The notes beneath the pieces were generated by a model. That model saw only the letters and a program-made list of their open reading frames with translations. It ran no database searches and was not told where the DNA came from. This document shows positions 26,004-34,682 of a DNA stretch of 64,000 nucleotides, piece after piece. The stretch is from an uncultured Oscillospiraceae bacterium (lineage in GTDB: Bacteria; Bacillota; Clostridia; Oscillospirales; Oscillospiraceae), in the NCBI GenBank assembly GCA_934569045.1, contig CAKTJX010000007.1, positions 10,627 through 74,626 of the forward strand. Reading direction: 5' to 3'. The first letter of the stretch is position 1. Every line of letters begins with the position of its first letter. Position numbers and translations under genes: made by a program.

Positions 26004-26951
26004 TCAGTTCTCTTCTTTGGTCAGGCTCTTGAACACCAGGATGCTTAGAAGCCCCGTAATGATGAAGATGATCACGGAGACCGCGCCGGCCATGCCGTAG
26101 TTCTTGCTGGTCTTCAGGAAGTTGTTCAGATACATGATGAGGGTGGTGGAACTCCGGTTGGGGGTGCCCGCGCCGTTGGTCAGCACCTGGGGCACATCGA
26201 ACATCTGCAAGCCGCCGATCAGCGCCGTAATCACGGTGTAGATCAGCACCGGCATCAGCAGCGGCAGGGTCACCCGGAAAAACACCTGGATTGAATTGGC
26301 CCCATCCAGATTGGCGGCCTCAAACAGGTTCTGGTCAATGCCCATAATCCCCGCCATCAGCAAAATGGTGGTGTTGCCAAACCACATGAGGAAATTCATG
26401 GTGGCAACCAGCCCCCGGACGGTGATCTGCTTATCAAAGAAGGGAATGGGCACCTCGGACCAGCCCATCTGTACAATCAGCTGGTTCACCGGGCCCACGT
26501 TGGAGAACAGGGTGAAAAACAGCATGGAGAAAGCGGAGGCCATGATGAGGTTCGGCATATAGATCACAGTTTTGAAGAACTGCTGGCCCTTGATTTTCAG
26601 CCGGTAGCTGGTGAAGAACACACTGAGCAGCAGGGCAATGGCCACCTGGGGCACCGCGCCCTCAATCCACATGATCAGCGTATTGCCCGTAAACTTCAGG
26701 ATGCTGATGGTGCCGTTCTTGTCCGGGGTGAAGAGCTTGACATAGTTCCGCAGGCCCACAAACGTGGGGCCCACCTGGGTCAGGCCCTCCCGGTAGTTCT
26801 CAAAGAAGCTGTTGTAAATGGTCAGCAGCTGGGGCACCAGGGAAAAGATGCAGTAGGTGACGAAGAAGGGCAGGATGAACAGATATCCCCATTTGGCATA
26901 GCTGATGCCCTTCCCGCGCTTGACGCGCTTTCCCGTTTCGGTTGTTGTCAT
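26004..26951 (-). CDS. Carbohydrate ABC transporter permease (UgpA/MalF type)
   Basis: 315 aa, six helices, with the EAA-loop pattern IDQNLFEAANLDGANSIQVF (about 215-234). Partner of the MalG-type permease downstream. Start at 26951 (MTTTETGKRV), with GGGAGG about 10 bases before; the longer frame runs through a hairpin at 27040-27067. The lipoprotein gene upstream belongs to the same operon. Confidence 0.92.
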   Translation of the reverse strand: MTTTETGKRVKRGKGISYAKWGYLFILPFFVTYCIFSLVPQLLTIYNSFFENYREGLTQVGPTFVGLRNYVKLFTPDKNGTISILKFTGNTLIMWIEGAVPQVAIALLLSVFFTSYRLKIKGQQFFKTVIYMPNLIMASAFSMLFFTLFSNVGPVNQLIVQMGWSEVPIPFFDKQITVRGLVATMNFLMWFGNTTILLMAGIMGIDQNLFEAANLDGANSIQVFFRVTLPLLMPVLIYTVITALIGGLQMFDVPQVLTNGAGTPNRSSTTLIMYLNNFLKTSKNYGMAGAVSVIIFIITGLLSILVFKSLTKEEN

Positions 26952-27039
26952 GACGATTGCCTCCCTTGTTCGTGAAACATTTCTTTCCGCATTCCGCGTG
27001 GGAAAATGGCTTTCCCCATCCGGAATACCGAAAGGCGGC

Positions 27040-27067
27040 CCGGGGCAGGGCACAAGCCCTGCCCCGG
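27040..27067 (-). terminator. Perfect hairpin between binding-protein and permease genes
   Basis: CCGGGGCAGGGC (27040-27051) and GCCCTGCCCCGG (27056-27067) form a perfect 12-bp stem with tetraloop. No T-run follows. In sugar ABC operons such hairpins often stabilise the upstream mRNA so that the binding protein is made in excess; that role is inferred here. Confidence 0.6.
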
Positions 27068-27090
27068 TAGGAAGAGGATGATGAAAAAAC

Positions 27091-28455
27091 TTACGGAGTG
27101 ACGATGGTGGGATAGGACTCGGAGACCAGCGCGTAGAAGTTGGTCATGGCCTGATCCTCGGTCACGTCGCCGTCGCAATACTCACGCCAGCACTTCTGCA
27201 GGTCCTCGTTGATGACCTGGTCATAGATGGTGTGGTTCTCGAAGACGATGTTCTTTGCCAGCTCAACGTATACAGCGGTATCGTTCTGGCCGCCCAGGAA
27301 GGCGTTGCCGAAGTCGGGATCGGTGGCGAACTTGGCGTTCACGGCCTGGTTGTTGGAGAACTGCATGTCGTTCTTCACCAGGTTGGAGCAGGTCTCTTCG
27401 TCATTGATGAACTGGTTCATAATTTCCGCAACCATGGTGGGGTTGTCGGTGCCGGCAGGCGCCAGCAGCCAGGTGCCGCCCCAGAAGTGGGCCTGAGGGC
27501 CTTCGCAGATTGCCCAGTCACCGGGGCAGCCCTTCTCGGCATCCTGGGCGTTGCCCATGGAGAAGTTGTAGTACCAGGCAGGTCCAAAGTAGCACATAAC
27601 CTTGCCATCCTTGAACATCTGGGCGGTGCATTCATCGGACCAGATATCACAGGTCTGGGTATAGCCCTTATCGGTGAAGTCCTTGGCCTGGTTCATCCAG
27701 GTCTTCAGAGCCTCGGGGATCTGCAGGTTGTTGTCCGCGTCAACCCAGGGCTCAGCGGCATTGTTGGAGAATACACGGTAGGTAGCGGACTCGGAAGCGG
27801 TCATCATGTAGCCCTTGGCCTGGGCCTGGGCGGCGACGTCGTTGAACTTGTCCCAGTCGGACAGGGCCTTCTGGACTTCGGCGGGATTATCGGTGCCCAG
27901 AACATCCTGGGCAATGGAGCGGCGGTAGATCAGCGCGGCGGGGCAGCACTGGAAGGAAACACCCTTCACAACACCGTTGGCATCAGAGGCACACTGCACG
28001 GTGTAGCCATAGGTATTGGAGAAATCGGTGACGCCCAGCTTGGTGATATCCTGGGTATAGTCAGAACCGGTGTACTTCTGGATGTAGTCGGCCTCGGCCA
28101 GGAACAGGTCCACCTTCTCGTCATCAGGGGCGTTCTCCTGGTTCATCAGGGCCTGGTCCAGCTTCTCCTGGTAAGCGCCGCCGTCACTGGGGGTAATGAT
28201 CCAGTTGACCGTGACACCTTCGGGAACGGTGTAGTACTTCTCAAAGAAGCCCTTGAACTCCTCGTTCCAGGCATAGATGTTGAAAACCTTGCCTTCGGAG
28301 GACTCTTCAGCAGGAGCTTCCGTCTCGGCGGCTTTGGTTTCGGCAGGTGCGGCGGTGGTGGCTGCCGCAGTGGTGGCGGCTGGTTGCTGGGAGCTGCAGG
28401 CGCACAGTGCAAAGACCATGGCCAGCGCAAGGATCATGGATAGTGCCTTTTTCAT
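27091..28455 (-). CDS. Sugar ABC transporter substrate-binding lipoprotein
   Basis: 454 aa. Signal peptide with lipobox FALCAC (Cys about 20), an Ala/Thr/Glu-rich linker (about 22-55), then a two-lobe cluster B binding domain of the extracellular family 1 type with VFNIYAWNEEFKGFFEKYY at its start and several Trp residues (WGGTWLLAPA) that usually stack on sugar rings. It captures sugars, probably cello-oligosaccharides, for the permeases downstream. Start at 28455, with TAAGGAGG before it. The lacI gene lies upstream in the same direction. Confidence 0.9.
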   Translation of the reverse strand: MKKALSMILALAMVFALCACSSQQPAATTAAATTAAPAETKAAETEAPAEESSEGKVFNIYAWNEEFKGFFEKYYTVPEGVTVNWIITPSDGGAYQEKLDQALMNQENAPDDEKVDLFLAEADYIQKYTGSDYTQDITKLGVTDFSNTYGYTVQCASDANGVVKGVSFQCCPAALIYRRSIAQDVLGTDNPAEVQKALSDWDKFNDVAAQAQAKGYMMTASESATYRVFSNNAAEPWVDADNNLQIPEALKTWMNQAKDFTDKGYTQTCDIWSDECTAQMFKDGKVMCYFGPAWYYNFSMGNAQDAEKGCPGDWAICEGPQAHFWGGTWLLAPAGTDNPTMVAEIMNQFINDEETCSNLVKNDMQFSNNQAVNAKFATDPDFGNAFLGGQNDTAVYVELAKNIVFENHTIYDQVINEDLQKCWREYCDGDVTEDQAMTNFYALVSESYPTIVTP

Positions 28456-28525
28456 TGTATGTTCCTCCTTAAAATAATAAACAAATGGATGTATGTGCAC
28501 CGCATTCCAGCGGATAACACCAAAT

Positions 28526-29533
28526 TCAGTCGATTTTTGCTACGGACTCCCGGACCCGCAGGCTGCCGGGAATCACGATCCGGTCCAGAAGTGTGGTCCG
28601 GGGCCGCTCAATGAGATCGATGAGCCCCTTGGCCGCCGCCGCACCCAGCGCGCCGGTATCCTGGTGGTAAGTGGTGAGCCGGGGTGACACGATGTCCGCC
28701 AGCTGGATGCCGTCGTAGCCGATGACGGAGATATCCTCCGGAATCCGAAGCCCCGCCTCCCGGATCACATTCATGCCGCCGATATAGGAGTAGTCATCGG
28801 GGAAGAGGATGCAGCTGGGACGCTCCGGCAAAGCCAGCAGTTCTTTGGTGATGGCCGCGCAGGTGGCCGCGTCGTGGTAGACGCCCTGGCGGACCAGAAT
28901 CGAATCCTGCTCCAGCCCCAACGCCTCGCAGGCCCGGTAGAAGCCCGTGAGCCGGTTCTCGGTGACGGCGGTGCGTTCGCCGTGGATAAAGGCGATACGC
29001 CGGTGGCCCTGACTGTAGGCGTAGCGGACCAACGCCTCGGTGCCCTGCACATTGTCGGACACCACCGCCAGACGATTATTAAAGATATGGTCAATGGTCA
29101 CCACCGGGAGATTGGAGTTCACCAGCTCCAGCACCTGGGGGTCGGAGAAATCCACGGAGGCGATGATCACGCCGTCCACGCCCCGGTAGAGACAGTGCTG
29201 CAAATAGGTGGTCCGGCGGCCCACATTGCGGTTGATAAAGGTCACATCGTAGCCCCGGCTCTCGGCCTCTACCTTCAGGCTCTCCAGCACGGAGGAGAAA
29301 TACTCATGGGTCAGGCCGCTGTTCCGTTCATCCACGAAGAGGATGCCGATATTATAGGTGCGGTTGGCTTTTAAGGCCCGGGCGGCGGAGTTGGTGACGT
29401 AGCCCATTTCCTCGGCGGCCTGCCGGATGCGCTCCCTGGTTTCGGGGCCGATATCCGGCTGATCGTTGAGGGCCTTGCTGACGGTGGCAACGGAGACGCC
29501 GCAGCGCTGGGCAATGTCTTTCATGGATACCAT
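28526..29533 (-). CDS. LacI family repressor of the cellobiose locus
   Basis: 335 aa. HTH of LacI type (MKDIAQRCGVSVATVSKALN, from about residue 4), hinge helix NSAARALKAN (about 49-58) and a periplasmic-binding-like sensor domain ending in RPRTTLLDRIVIPGSLRVRESV. Expected to leave its operator when a sugar binds. It sits between the importer genes and the divergent GH94/GH1 genes. An exact inverted repeat downstream of the GH94 promoter and a related half site at its own promoter are the probable operators. Confidence 0.93.
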   Translation of the reverse strand: MVSMKDIAQRCGVSVATVSKALNDQPDIGPETRERIRQAAEEMGYVTNSAARALKANRTYNIGILFVDERNSGLTHEYFSSVLESLKVEAESRGYDVTFINRNVGRRTTYLQHCLYRGVDGVIIASVDFSDPQVLELVNSNLPVVTIDHIFNNRLAVVSDNVQGTEALVRYAYSQGHRRIAFIHGERTAVTENRLTGFYRACEALGLEQDSILVRQGVYHDAATCAAITKELLALPERPSCILFPDDYSYIGGMNVIREAGLRIPEDISVIGYDGIQLADIVSPRLTTYHQDTGALGAAAAKGLIDLIERPRTTLLDRIVIPGSLRVRESVAKID

Positions 29534-29562
29534 GATGGATGCGTTTCCTTTCGACGTTTTTT

Positions 29563-29580
29563 CTTAATCGTTATCGTAAT
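29563..29580. promoter_or_regulatory. Probable LacI operator at its own promoter
   Basis: CTTAATCGTT at 29563-29572 is identical to the left half of the operator at 29849-29870; the other half is degenerate. It overlaps the predicted lacI start of transcription, which fits autorepression. Confidence 0.45.
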
Positions 29581-29583
29581 GAC

Positions 29584-29612
29584 AGCATAGCGCATATTTT
29601 CCAAAAATGCAA
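29584..29612 (-). promoter_or_regulatory. lacI promoter
   Basis: TTGCAT (29612-29607) and TATGCT (29589-29584) are 17 bases apart on the minus strand. The rest of the 375-base divergent region contains only promoters and operators, no gene. Confidence 0.6.
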
Positions 29613-29798
29613 GAGGTAAATAAAAGATTTTTGACAGAAACGTGAAATTTGAATGGTTTGAACAAAACCAGAGCGAAAAACTGGTGAGGTTGACAGGGTA
29701 ACATTTTCGTAAGTTTCGCTCATAATTTCAAAGTGCACAAGTTCGCACTACCCCGTTTCGTCAAAAATGCTGAAAATCAAAGATTATGCAAAATATGA

Positions 29799-29827
29799 TT
29801 GCGTTTTCTGCAAAACAATTGTATCCT
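29799..29827 (+). promoter_or_regulatory. GH94-GH1 promoter
   Basis: TTGCGT (29799-29804) and TATCCT (29822-29827) with a 17-base spacer. Transcription would start near 29834, directly before the operator. Confidence 0.55.
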
Positions 29828-29849
29828 AGAAAAGAGAATATCACAGCTT

Positions 29850-29870
29850 AATCGTTTTAGGAAAACGATT
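29850..29870. promoter_or_regulatory. LacI-type operator of the GH94-GH1 operon
   Basis: AATCGTTTT and AAAACGATT are perfect inverted halves around AGG, about 16-36 bases after the predicted start of transcription, a position where a bound repressor blocks the polymerase. Confidence 0.7.
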
Positions 29871-29908
29871 GTGGTCGTTTCGTATTTTCGTAAGGGAGGA
29901 ATAAAACC

Positions 29909-32347
29909 ATGCAGTACGGCCATTTTGATGACGCGCTTCGGGAGTATGTGATCGACACGCCCAGGACGCCCCTTCCCTGGATCAACTATCTGGGAAGCGA
30001 GGATTTCTTCGCCCTGGTGTCCAACACGGCGGGAGGCTACTGCTTCTATAAGGATGCCCGGCTCCGGCGGCTGACCCGCTACCGCTACAACGGAAGCCCC
30101 CTGGATGCCGACGGCTTCCACATCTATCTGCGGCAGGAGGACGGCACCCTCTGGAATCCCGGCTGGCAGCCGGTGCAGCGGGAGCTGGACAGCTATCAGT
30201 GCCGCCACGGTCTGGGCTACACCGTCATCCGGGGCAGCCTCGGCGGCATCACCGCGGAGCAGACCCTGCTGGTTCCCCGGCAGGACAGCTGCCTGCTCCT
30301 TCAGCTGGAGCTCACCAACACCTCGGAGCAGGAACGGCACATCACCGTCTTCCCCTACATCGAGTTCTGCCTGTGGGACGCCATGGACGACAGCTCCAAC
30401 TTCCAGCGGAATTTCTCCACCGGCGAGGTGGAGGTGACCCCCAGGGCCATCTACCACAAGACGGAATACCGGGAGCGCCGGGATCACTATGCGGTGCTGT
30501 GGGCAGACCGGGACTACGACGGCTTCGACACCAGCCGGGATGCTTTCCTGGGGGTCTACGGCAGCCCTGCCGCCCCCGCCGCGGCGGTATCGGGCCGCTG
30601 CACCGGCTCTGTGGCCCACGGCTGGGCCCCGGTGGGCGCCATGGAATTCCAACTGACGCTGAAGCCCGGCGAGAAGCAGCGCATTCTGCTGGGCCTGGGC
30701 TATGTAGAGAACCCCGAAGCGGAAAAATTCACCGCGCCAGGAGTCATCAACAAGGAAAAAGCCCTGGCCATGATGGAAAAATACAGTGCCCCCGGCAGCT
30801 TTGACGCTGCACTGGAGGCACTGAAGGAATTCTGGGGCGGCCTGCTCTCTCTCTACCAGGCGGACACCGGGGACGAAAAGGTGGACCGGATGGTAAATAT
30901 CTGGAACCAGTACCAGTGCATGGTCACCTTCAACATGTCCCGCTCCGCCAGCTATTTTGAAAGCGGCATGGGCCGGGGCATGGGCTTCCGGGATTCCTGC
31001 CAGGATCTGCTGGGCTTTGTCCACATGATCCCGGAAAAGGCCCGGCAGCGGCTGCTGGATATCGCCGCCACCCAGTTCCCGGACGGCAGCGCCTACCACC
31101 AGTACCAGCCCCTGACGAAGAAGGGGAATCTGGCTGTAGGCTCCGGCTTCAATGACGACCCGCTGTGGCTGGTGGCAGGCACCGATGCCTACCTGAAGGA
31201 GACGGGAGACTTCTCCATTCTGGAAGCGCAGGTTCCCTTTGACAATGACGAGTCCTTGGCTCAGCCCCTTCTGGAGCATCTGCGCCGCAGCGTCCACTAT
31301 ACCATAACCCACCTGGGCCCCCACGGCCTGCCGCTGATTGGCCGCGCGGACTGGAATGACTGCCTGAACCTGAACTGCTTCTCCGCCCACCCCGGCGAGA
31401 GCTTCCAGATCACCGGCCCCAGCGAGGGGCCCGTGGCAGAGAGTGTGTTTATTGGTGGCATGTTCGTGAAATACGGCAGCGCCTACGCTGAGCTGTGCGG
31501 GAAGCTGGGGCTGGCGGAAGAGGCCGCCCAGGTGGGGCAAGCCGTGGGCGATATGGAAAAAGCCGTCCTCACCGCCGGATGGGACGGGGCCTGGTTCCGC
31601 CGGGCCTACGATGCCTACGGCGAGCCCGTGGGCAGCCATCTGTGCCGGGAGGGGCAGATCTTCATTGAGCCCCAGGGCATGTGCGTTATGGCGGGCATCG
31701 GCAAGGAAAGCGGCCAGGCCGCCCAGGCCCTCAAGAGCGTGGAGGAACGGCTGGACACCAAATACGGCATTGTCCTGCTGCAGCCCGCCTACACCCAATA
31801 TTACCTGAATCTGGGTGAAATCAGCTCCTATCCCCCCGGATATAAGGAAAACGCGGGCATTTTCTGCCACAACAACCCCTGGATTGTCTGTGCCGAGGCC
31901 GAGCTGGGCCACGGAGACCGGGCCTTCCAGGTCTACCGCCGGACCTGCCCCGCCTATACGGAGGCCATCAGCGAGATTCACCGGACCGAGCCCTATGTCT
32001 ACAGTCAGATGGTGGCAGGCCGGGACGCCCCCACCTTTGGCGAGGCCAAGAACAGCTGGCTCACCGGCACCGCCGCCTGGACCTTCCTGAGCATTTCCCA
32101 GAGCATTCTGGGCGTGCAGCCCACCCTGGATGGCCTGCGGATTGATCCCTGCGTGCCGGAAAGCTGGAAAAATTTCCGGGTGCGCCGGTGCTACCGGGGG
32201 GCCTGGTACGAAATCCATGTGACGAACCCCAAGGGCGTCCAGAAGGGCGTTGCCGCTGTTACGGTGGACGGAGCTCCTATTTCCGGCAATGTGCTCCCCG
32301 TGGCAGAGCCCGGCAGCCGGGTGGCCGTTGAGGTGACGCTGGGATGA
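29909..32347 (+). CDS. GH94 cellobiose phosphorylase
   Basis: 812 aa, the length of known cellobiose phosphorylases. It splits cellobiose with phosphate into glucose and glucose-1-phosphate in the cytoplasm. N-terminal beta-sandwich (about 1-285), helical linker (about 285-320), (alpha/alpha)6 barrel (about 320-720) with [11 protein letters not shown] (about 359-369) and the catalytic Asp in ADWNDC (about 484), and a jelly-roll C-terminus. Related enzymes act on chitobiose or longer glucans, so the exact sugar is inferred from context. GGAGG precedes the start, and the GH1 gene overlaps its stop (ATGA). Confidence 0.9.
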   Translation: MQYGHFDDALREYVIDTPRTPLPWINYLGSEDFFALVSNTAGGYCFYKDARLRRLTRYRYNGSPLDADGFHIYLRQEDGTLWNPGWQPVQRELDSYQCRHGLGYTVIRGSLGGITAEQTLLVPRQDSCLLLQLELTNTSEQERHITVFPYIEFCLWDAMDDSSNFQRNFSTGEVEVTPRAIYHKTEYRERRDHYAVLWADRDYDGFDTSRDAFLGVYGSPAAPAAAVSGRCTGSVAHGWAPVGAMEFQLTLKPGEKQRILLGLGYVENPEAEKFTAPGVINKEKALAMMEKYSAPGSFDAALEALKEFWGGLLSLYQADTGDEKVDRMVNIWNQYQCMVTFNMSRSASYFESGMGRGMGFRDSCQDLLGFVHMIPEKARQRLLDIAATQFPDGSAYHQYQPLTKKGNLAVGSGFNDDPLWLVAGTDAYLKETGDFSILEAQVPFDNDESLAQPLLEHLRRSVHYTITHLGPHGLPLIGRADWNDCLNLNCFSAHPGESFQITGPSEGPVAESVFIGGMFVKYGSAYAELCGKLGLAEEAAQVGQAVGDMEKAVLTAGWDGAWFRRAYDAYGEPVGSHLCREGQIFIEPQGMCVMAGIGKESGQAAQALKSVEERLDTKYGIVLLQPAYTQYYLNLGEISSYPPGYKENAGIFCHNNPWIVCAEAELGHGDRAFQVYRRTCPAYTEAISEIHRTEPYVYSQMVAGRDAPTFGEAKNSWLTGTAAWTFLSISQSILGVQPTLDGLRIDPCVPESWKNFRVRRCYRGAWYEIHVTNPKGVQKGVAAVTVDGAPISGNVLPVAEPGSRVAVEVTLG

Positions 32348-33690
32348 GCAGCTTTCCGAAGGAATTTGTCTGGGGCGCTGCCTCCAGCGCCTACCAGATT
32401 GAGGGCGACCCCCAGGCCGACGGCGGCGGGGTCTCCGTCTGGGATACCTTTTCCCACACCCCCGGCAAGACCTTTGATGGAAACACCGGGGACACCGCCT
32501 GCCGCAGCTACGCCCACCCGGAATGGGACGTTGAAAATTTAAACGCCATGGGGCTGAAGGCCTACCGGTTCTCCACCTCCTGGGCCCGGATTGACCCCCA
32601 GGGGGATGGGCACTGGAATAAAGCGGGGCTGCGCTATTACGATTCTCTGGTGGATCGGCTCCTGGACAGCGGCATCATCCCCTATCTGACCCTGTATCAC
32701 TGGGAGCTGCCCCAGGCCCTGGAGGACCGGGGCGGCTGGCTGAACCCGGACACCTGCCACGCCTTCGCCCGGTTCGCCGGAATGCTGGCAGCCCGGTTCC
32801 GGGGCCGGGTTTCCAGTTACTTCCTGCTGAATGAGCCGGAGTGCGTGGCGGCTTTGGGCTACGGGAACGGCATCCACGCCCCCGGAAGACAAGAACCCAT
32901 GGAGCAGGTCTTTCTGGTGTGGAAGCATCTTTTAATTGCCTACGGTCTGGGCTTTGCCGCCATGCGGCAGCAGGACCCGAAAGCGGAGCTCGGCATCGCC
33001 ACCACCGGGCGGCTGTGCTACCCGGAGACGGAGGCAGACGCGGCAGCGGCGGAGGAGGCCACCTTCCGCGTGACGGATGACGACTGGCTCTTTACCCATC
33101 AGATGGCCCTGGACCCCATCTGCCTAGGCCGCTTCCCGGACTGCGAACCCGGGCGGCTGAAAACGCTGATGGATGCCGTTTCGCCGGAGGAGCTGGCAGT
33201 CATCCACCAGAAGCCGGATTTTCTGGGTTTCAACATCTACAACGGCTGGTGCGTCCGGCAGACGGCCCAGGGGCCCTATTACATTCCCCGTTACGAGGGC
33301 TTCCCCCGGACAGGCCTCAAGTGGCCGATAACGCCGGAGGTCATGGACTACGGCGTGTACTTCCTGTGGAGGCGCTATGGGCTCCCCTGTTACATCACGG
33401 AAAACGGCCTGAGCTGCAATGATGTTATCAGTCTGGACGGCCAGGTGCATGACCCCAACCGAATTGATTTTCTCCACCGGTATCTCCGCTGCCTGAAAGC
33501 CTCCTTGGCCCGGGGCACGGACCTGCGGGGCTACTTCCACTGGTCCCTGACGGACAATTTTGAATGGCACAGCGGATACGGCGAACGGTTCGGGCTGGTG
33601 TTCGTGGATTTCCCAACCGGGAAGCGCGTTTTCAAGGACAGCGCACGGTGGTATCGGGCGGTTGCGGGGAACAACGGGGCGGAGCTGTAG
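32344..33690 (+). CDS. GH1 beta-glucosidase
   Basis: 448 aa, typical length of family 1. N-terminal [14 protein letters not shown], acid/base Glu164 in LNEPE and nucleophile Glu353 in ITENG. It hydrolyses beta-glucosides such as cellobiose; 6-phospho-specific residues are not apparent, and there is no PTS here, in line with uptake of free sugar by the ABC importer. Translationally coupled to the GH94 gene. The transcript ends in element C. Confidence 0.93.
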   Translation: MSSFPKEFVWGAASSAYQIEGDPQADGGGVSVWDTFSHTPGKTFDGNTGDTACRSYAHPEWDVENLNAMGLKAYRFSTSWARIDPQGDGHWNKAGLRYYDSLVDRLLDSGIIPYLTLYHWELPQALEDRGGWLNPDTCHAFARFAGMLAARFRGRVSSYFLLNEPECVAALGYGNGIHAPGRQEPMEQVFLVWKHLLIAYGLGFAAMRQQDPKAELGIATTGRLCYPETEADAAAAEEATFRVTDDDWLFTHQMALDPICLGRFPDCEPGRLKTLMDAVSPEELAVIHQKPDFLGFNIYNGWCVRQTAQGPYYIPRYEGFPRTGLKWPITPEVMDYGVYFLWRRYGLPCYITENGLSCNDVISLDGQVHDPNRIDFLHRYLRCLKASLARGTDLRGYFHWSLTDNFEWHSGYGERFGLVFVDFPTGKRVFKDSARWYRAVAGNNGAEL

Positions 33691-33728
33691 GCGGCAGACA
33701 AATTGGAATTTGTCGAAGTAACAGAGTA

Positions 33729-33819
33729 CCCGGCTGAACGTATACCCCCGGAGGGGAGCCCCCAACCTTCCCCTTGGGGAGGGTTGGGGCTTTCCCGTCA
33801 GGGTATACGTTCAACCGGG
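33729..33819 (+). repeat. Palindromic element C with terminator-like centre
   Basis: A 91-base palindrome whose outer 19 bases at 33729-33747 and 33801-33819 are inverted copies with one mismatch and include the GTATACCC end of elements A and B. Its centre is an inverted CCCCAACC/GGTTGGGG stem (33770-33788) that runs into GGCTTTCCC, 80 bases after the GH1 stop, so it can act as a terminator. Confidence 0.75.
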
Positions 33820-33860
33820 CACTCTTCCACTTCTACAAATCCCAATTTACGCTCCTGATC

Positions 33861-34511
33861 TTATCCTTCCACCGCCCGAACAAACGCGGCCTTATCCGCT
33901 GCCTTGAAGAACGCTGAGCCCGCCACCAGGACGTCCGCGCCGCTGGCCTTGCAAGCGACCGCCGTTTGCAGGTTCACGCCGCCGTCTACCTCCAGCAGAC
34001 AATTGGGGGTTTTTCCCGCGCAGAGGTCCCGAAGGGCGCGGAGCTTGGGCATCTGGTCCCCCATGAAGCTCTGGCCGCCGAAACCGGGCTCCACGGTCAT
34101 GACCAGGATCATATCCACCCGGTCAAGGTAGGGCAGCACCGCCTCTGCCGGGGTGCCCGGCTTGAGGGAGACGGCGCATTTTTTGCCCAGAGCGTGGATT
34201 TTATCCAGGGCCAGCAGATTGTTTTCCACGCTGTCTGCCTCCACGTGGATGGTCACATAGTCCGCCCCGGCCTTGCAGAAGGCCTCCACATAGCGCACCG
34301 GGCGGTCAATCATCAGGTGCACATCCAGAACAAGGTCGGTATACTTCCGCAGCGCCGCCACGGTGGGAATGCCGATGGTGATGTTGGGAACAAAATTCCC
34401 GTCCATCACATCCACATGCACCCAGCGGCAGCCGGCCTTTTGAATGGTTTTCAGGTCCTCCCCCAGGTAGGCAAAGTCTCCGGAGAGAATGGAAGGTGCC
34501 ACAGTCGTCAT
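33861..34511 (-). CDS. rpe: Ribulose-phosphate 3-epimerase
   Basis: 216 aa TIM barrel. VAPSILSGDF at the start, HVDVMDGNFVPNITIG (about 34-49) with catalytic Asp and metal His, DVHLMI, VMTVEPGFGGQSF and EVDGGVNLQT with the second Asp. It interconverts ribulose-5-phosphate and xylulose-5-phosphate in the pentose phosphate pathway. Start at 34511 is fixed by GGAGGTAA. It is monocistronic here, transcribed away from the iron-uptake genes. Confidence 0.96.
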   Translation of the reverse strand: MTTVAPSILSGDFAYLGEDLKTIQKAGCRWVHVDVMDGNFVPNITIGIPTVAALRKYTDLVLDVHLMIDRPVRYVEAFCKAGADYVTIHVEADSVENNLLALDKIHALGKKCAVSLKPGTPAEAVLPYLDRVDMILVMTVEPGFGGQSFMGDQMPKLRALRDLCAGKTPNCLLEVDGGVNLQTAVACKASGADVLVAGSAFFKAADKAAFVRAVEG

Positions 34512-34548
34512 AAAATTACCTCCATTGGAATGAAATAGCTTTGGGAAA

Positions 34549-34577
34549 AGTATAACACACCCGTTTCTTTCGCGCAA
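34549..34577 (-). promoter_or_regulatory. rpe promoter
   Basis: TTGCGC (34577-34572) and TATACT (34554-34549), 17 bases apart on the minus strand. Confidence 0.6.
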
Positions 34578-34593
34578 CTCTATTTGTTTTTAA

Positions 34594-34609
34594 TTAGGCA
34601 ACGCTAACT
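34594..34609. promoter_or_regulatory. DtxR/IdeR-like iron box upstream of feoAB
   Basis: TTAGGCAACGCTAACT has inverted TTAG/CTAA ends and matches the form of DtxR-family boxes (TTAGG, five or six bases, CTAA). It ends 3 bases before the -35 box of the feoAB promoter, a good place for an iron-dependent repressor. Fur boxes look different. Confidence 0.55.
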
Positions 34610-34611
34610 CC

Positions 34612-34640
34612 TTGCAGAGTGCAGAATTGGGTGTTATAAT
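34612..34640 (+). promoter_or_regulatory. feoAB promoter
   Basis: TTGCAG (34612-34617) and a perfect TATAAT (34635-34640) separated by 17 bases. Confidence 0.75.
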
Positions 34641-34682
34641 GTCAAAAACGGTTCTTGAATGTTTCCTATGAGGTGACTTTTT

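Noticed and set aside
29639-29760. A plus-strand TTGACA at about 29693 as a further GH94 promoter
   Set aside because: No -10 box at 16-18 bases, and it lies more than 200 bases from the gene.
29777-32218. A long minus-strand frame opposite the GH94 gene
   Set aside because: Antisense of a gene with clear motifs; crosses the divergent promoter region.
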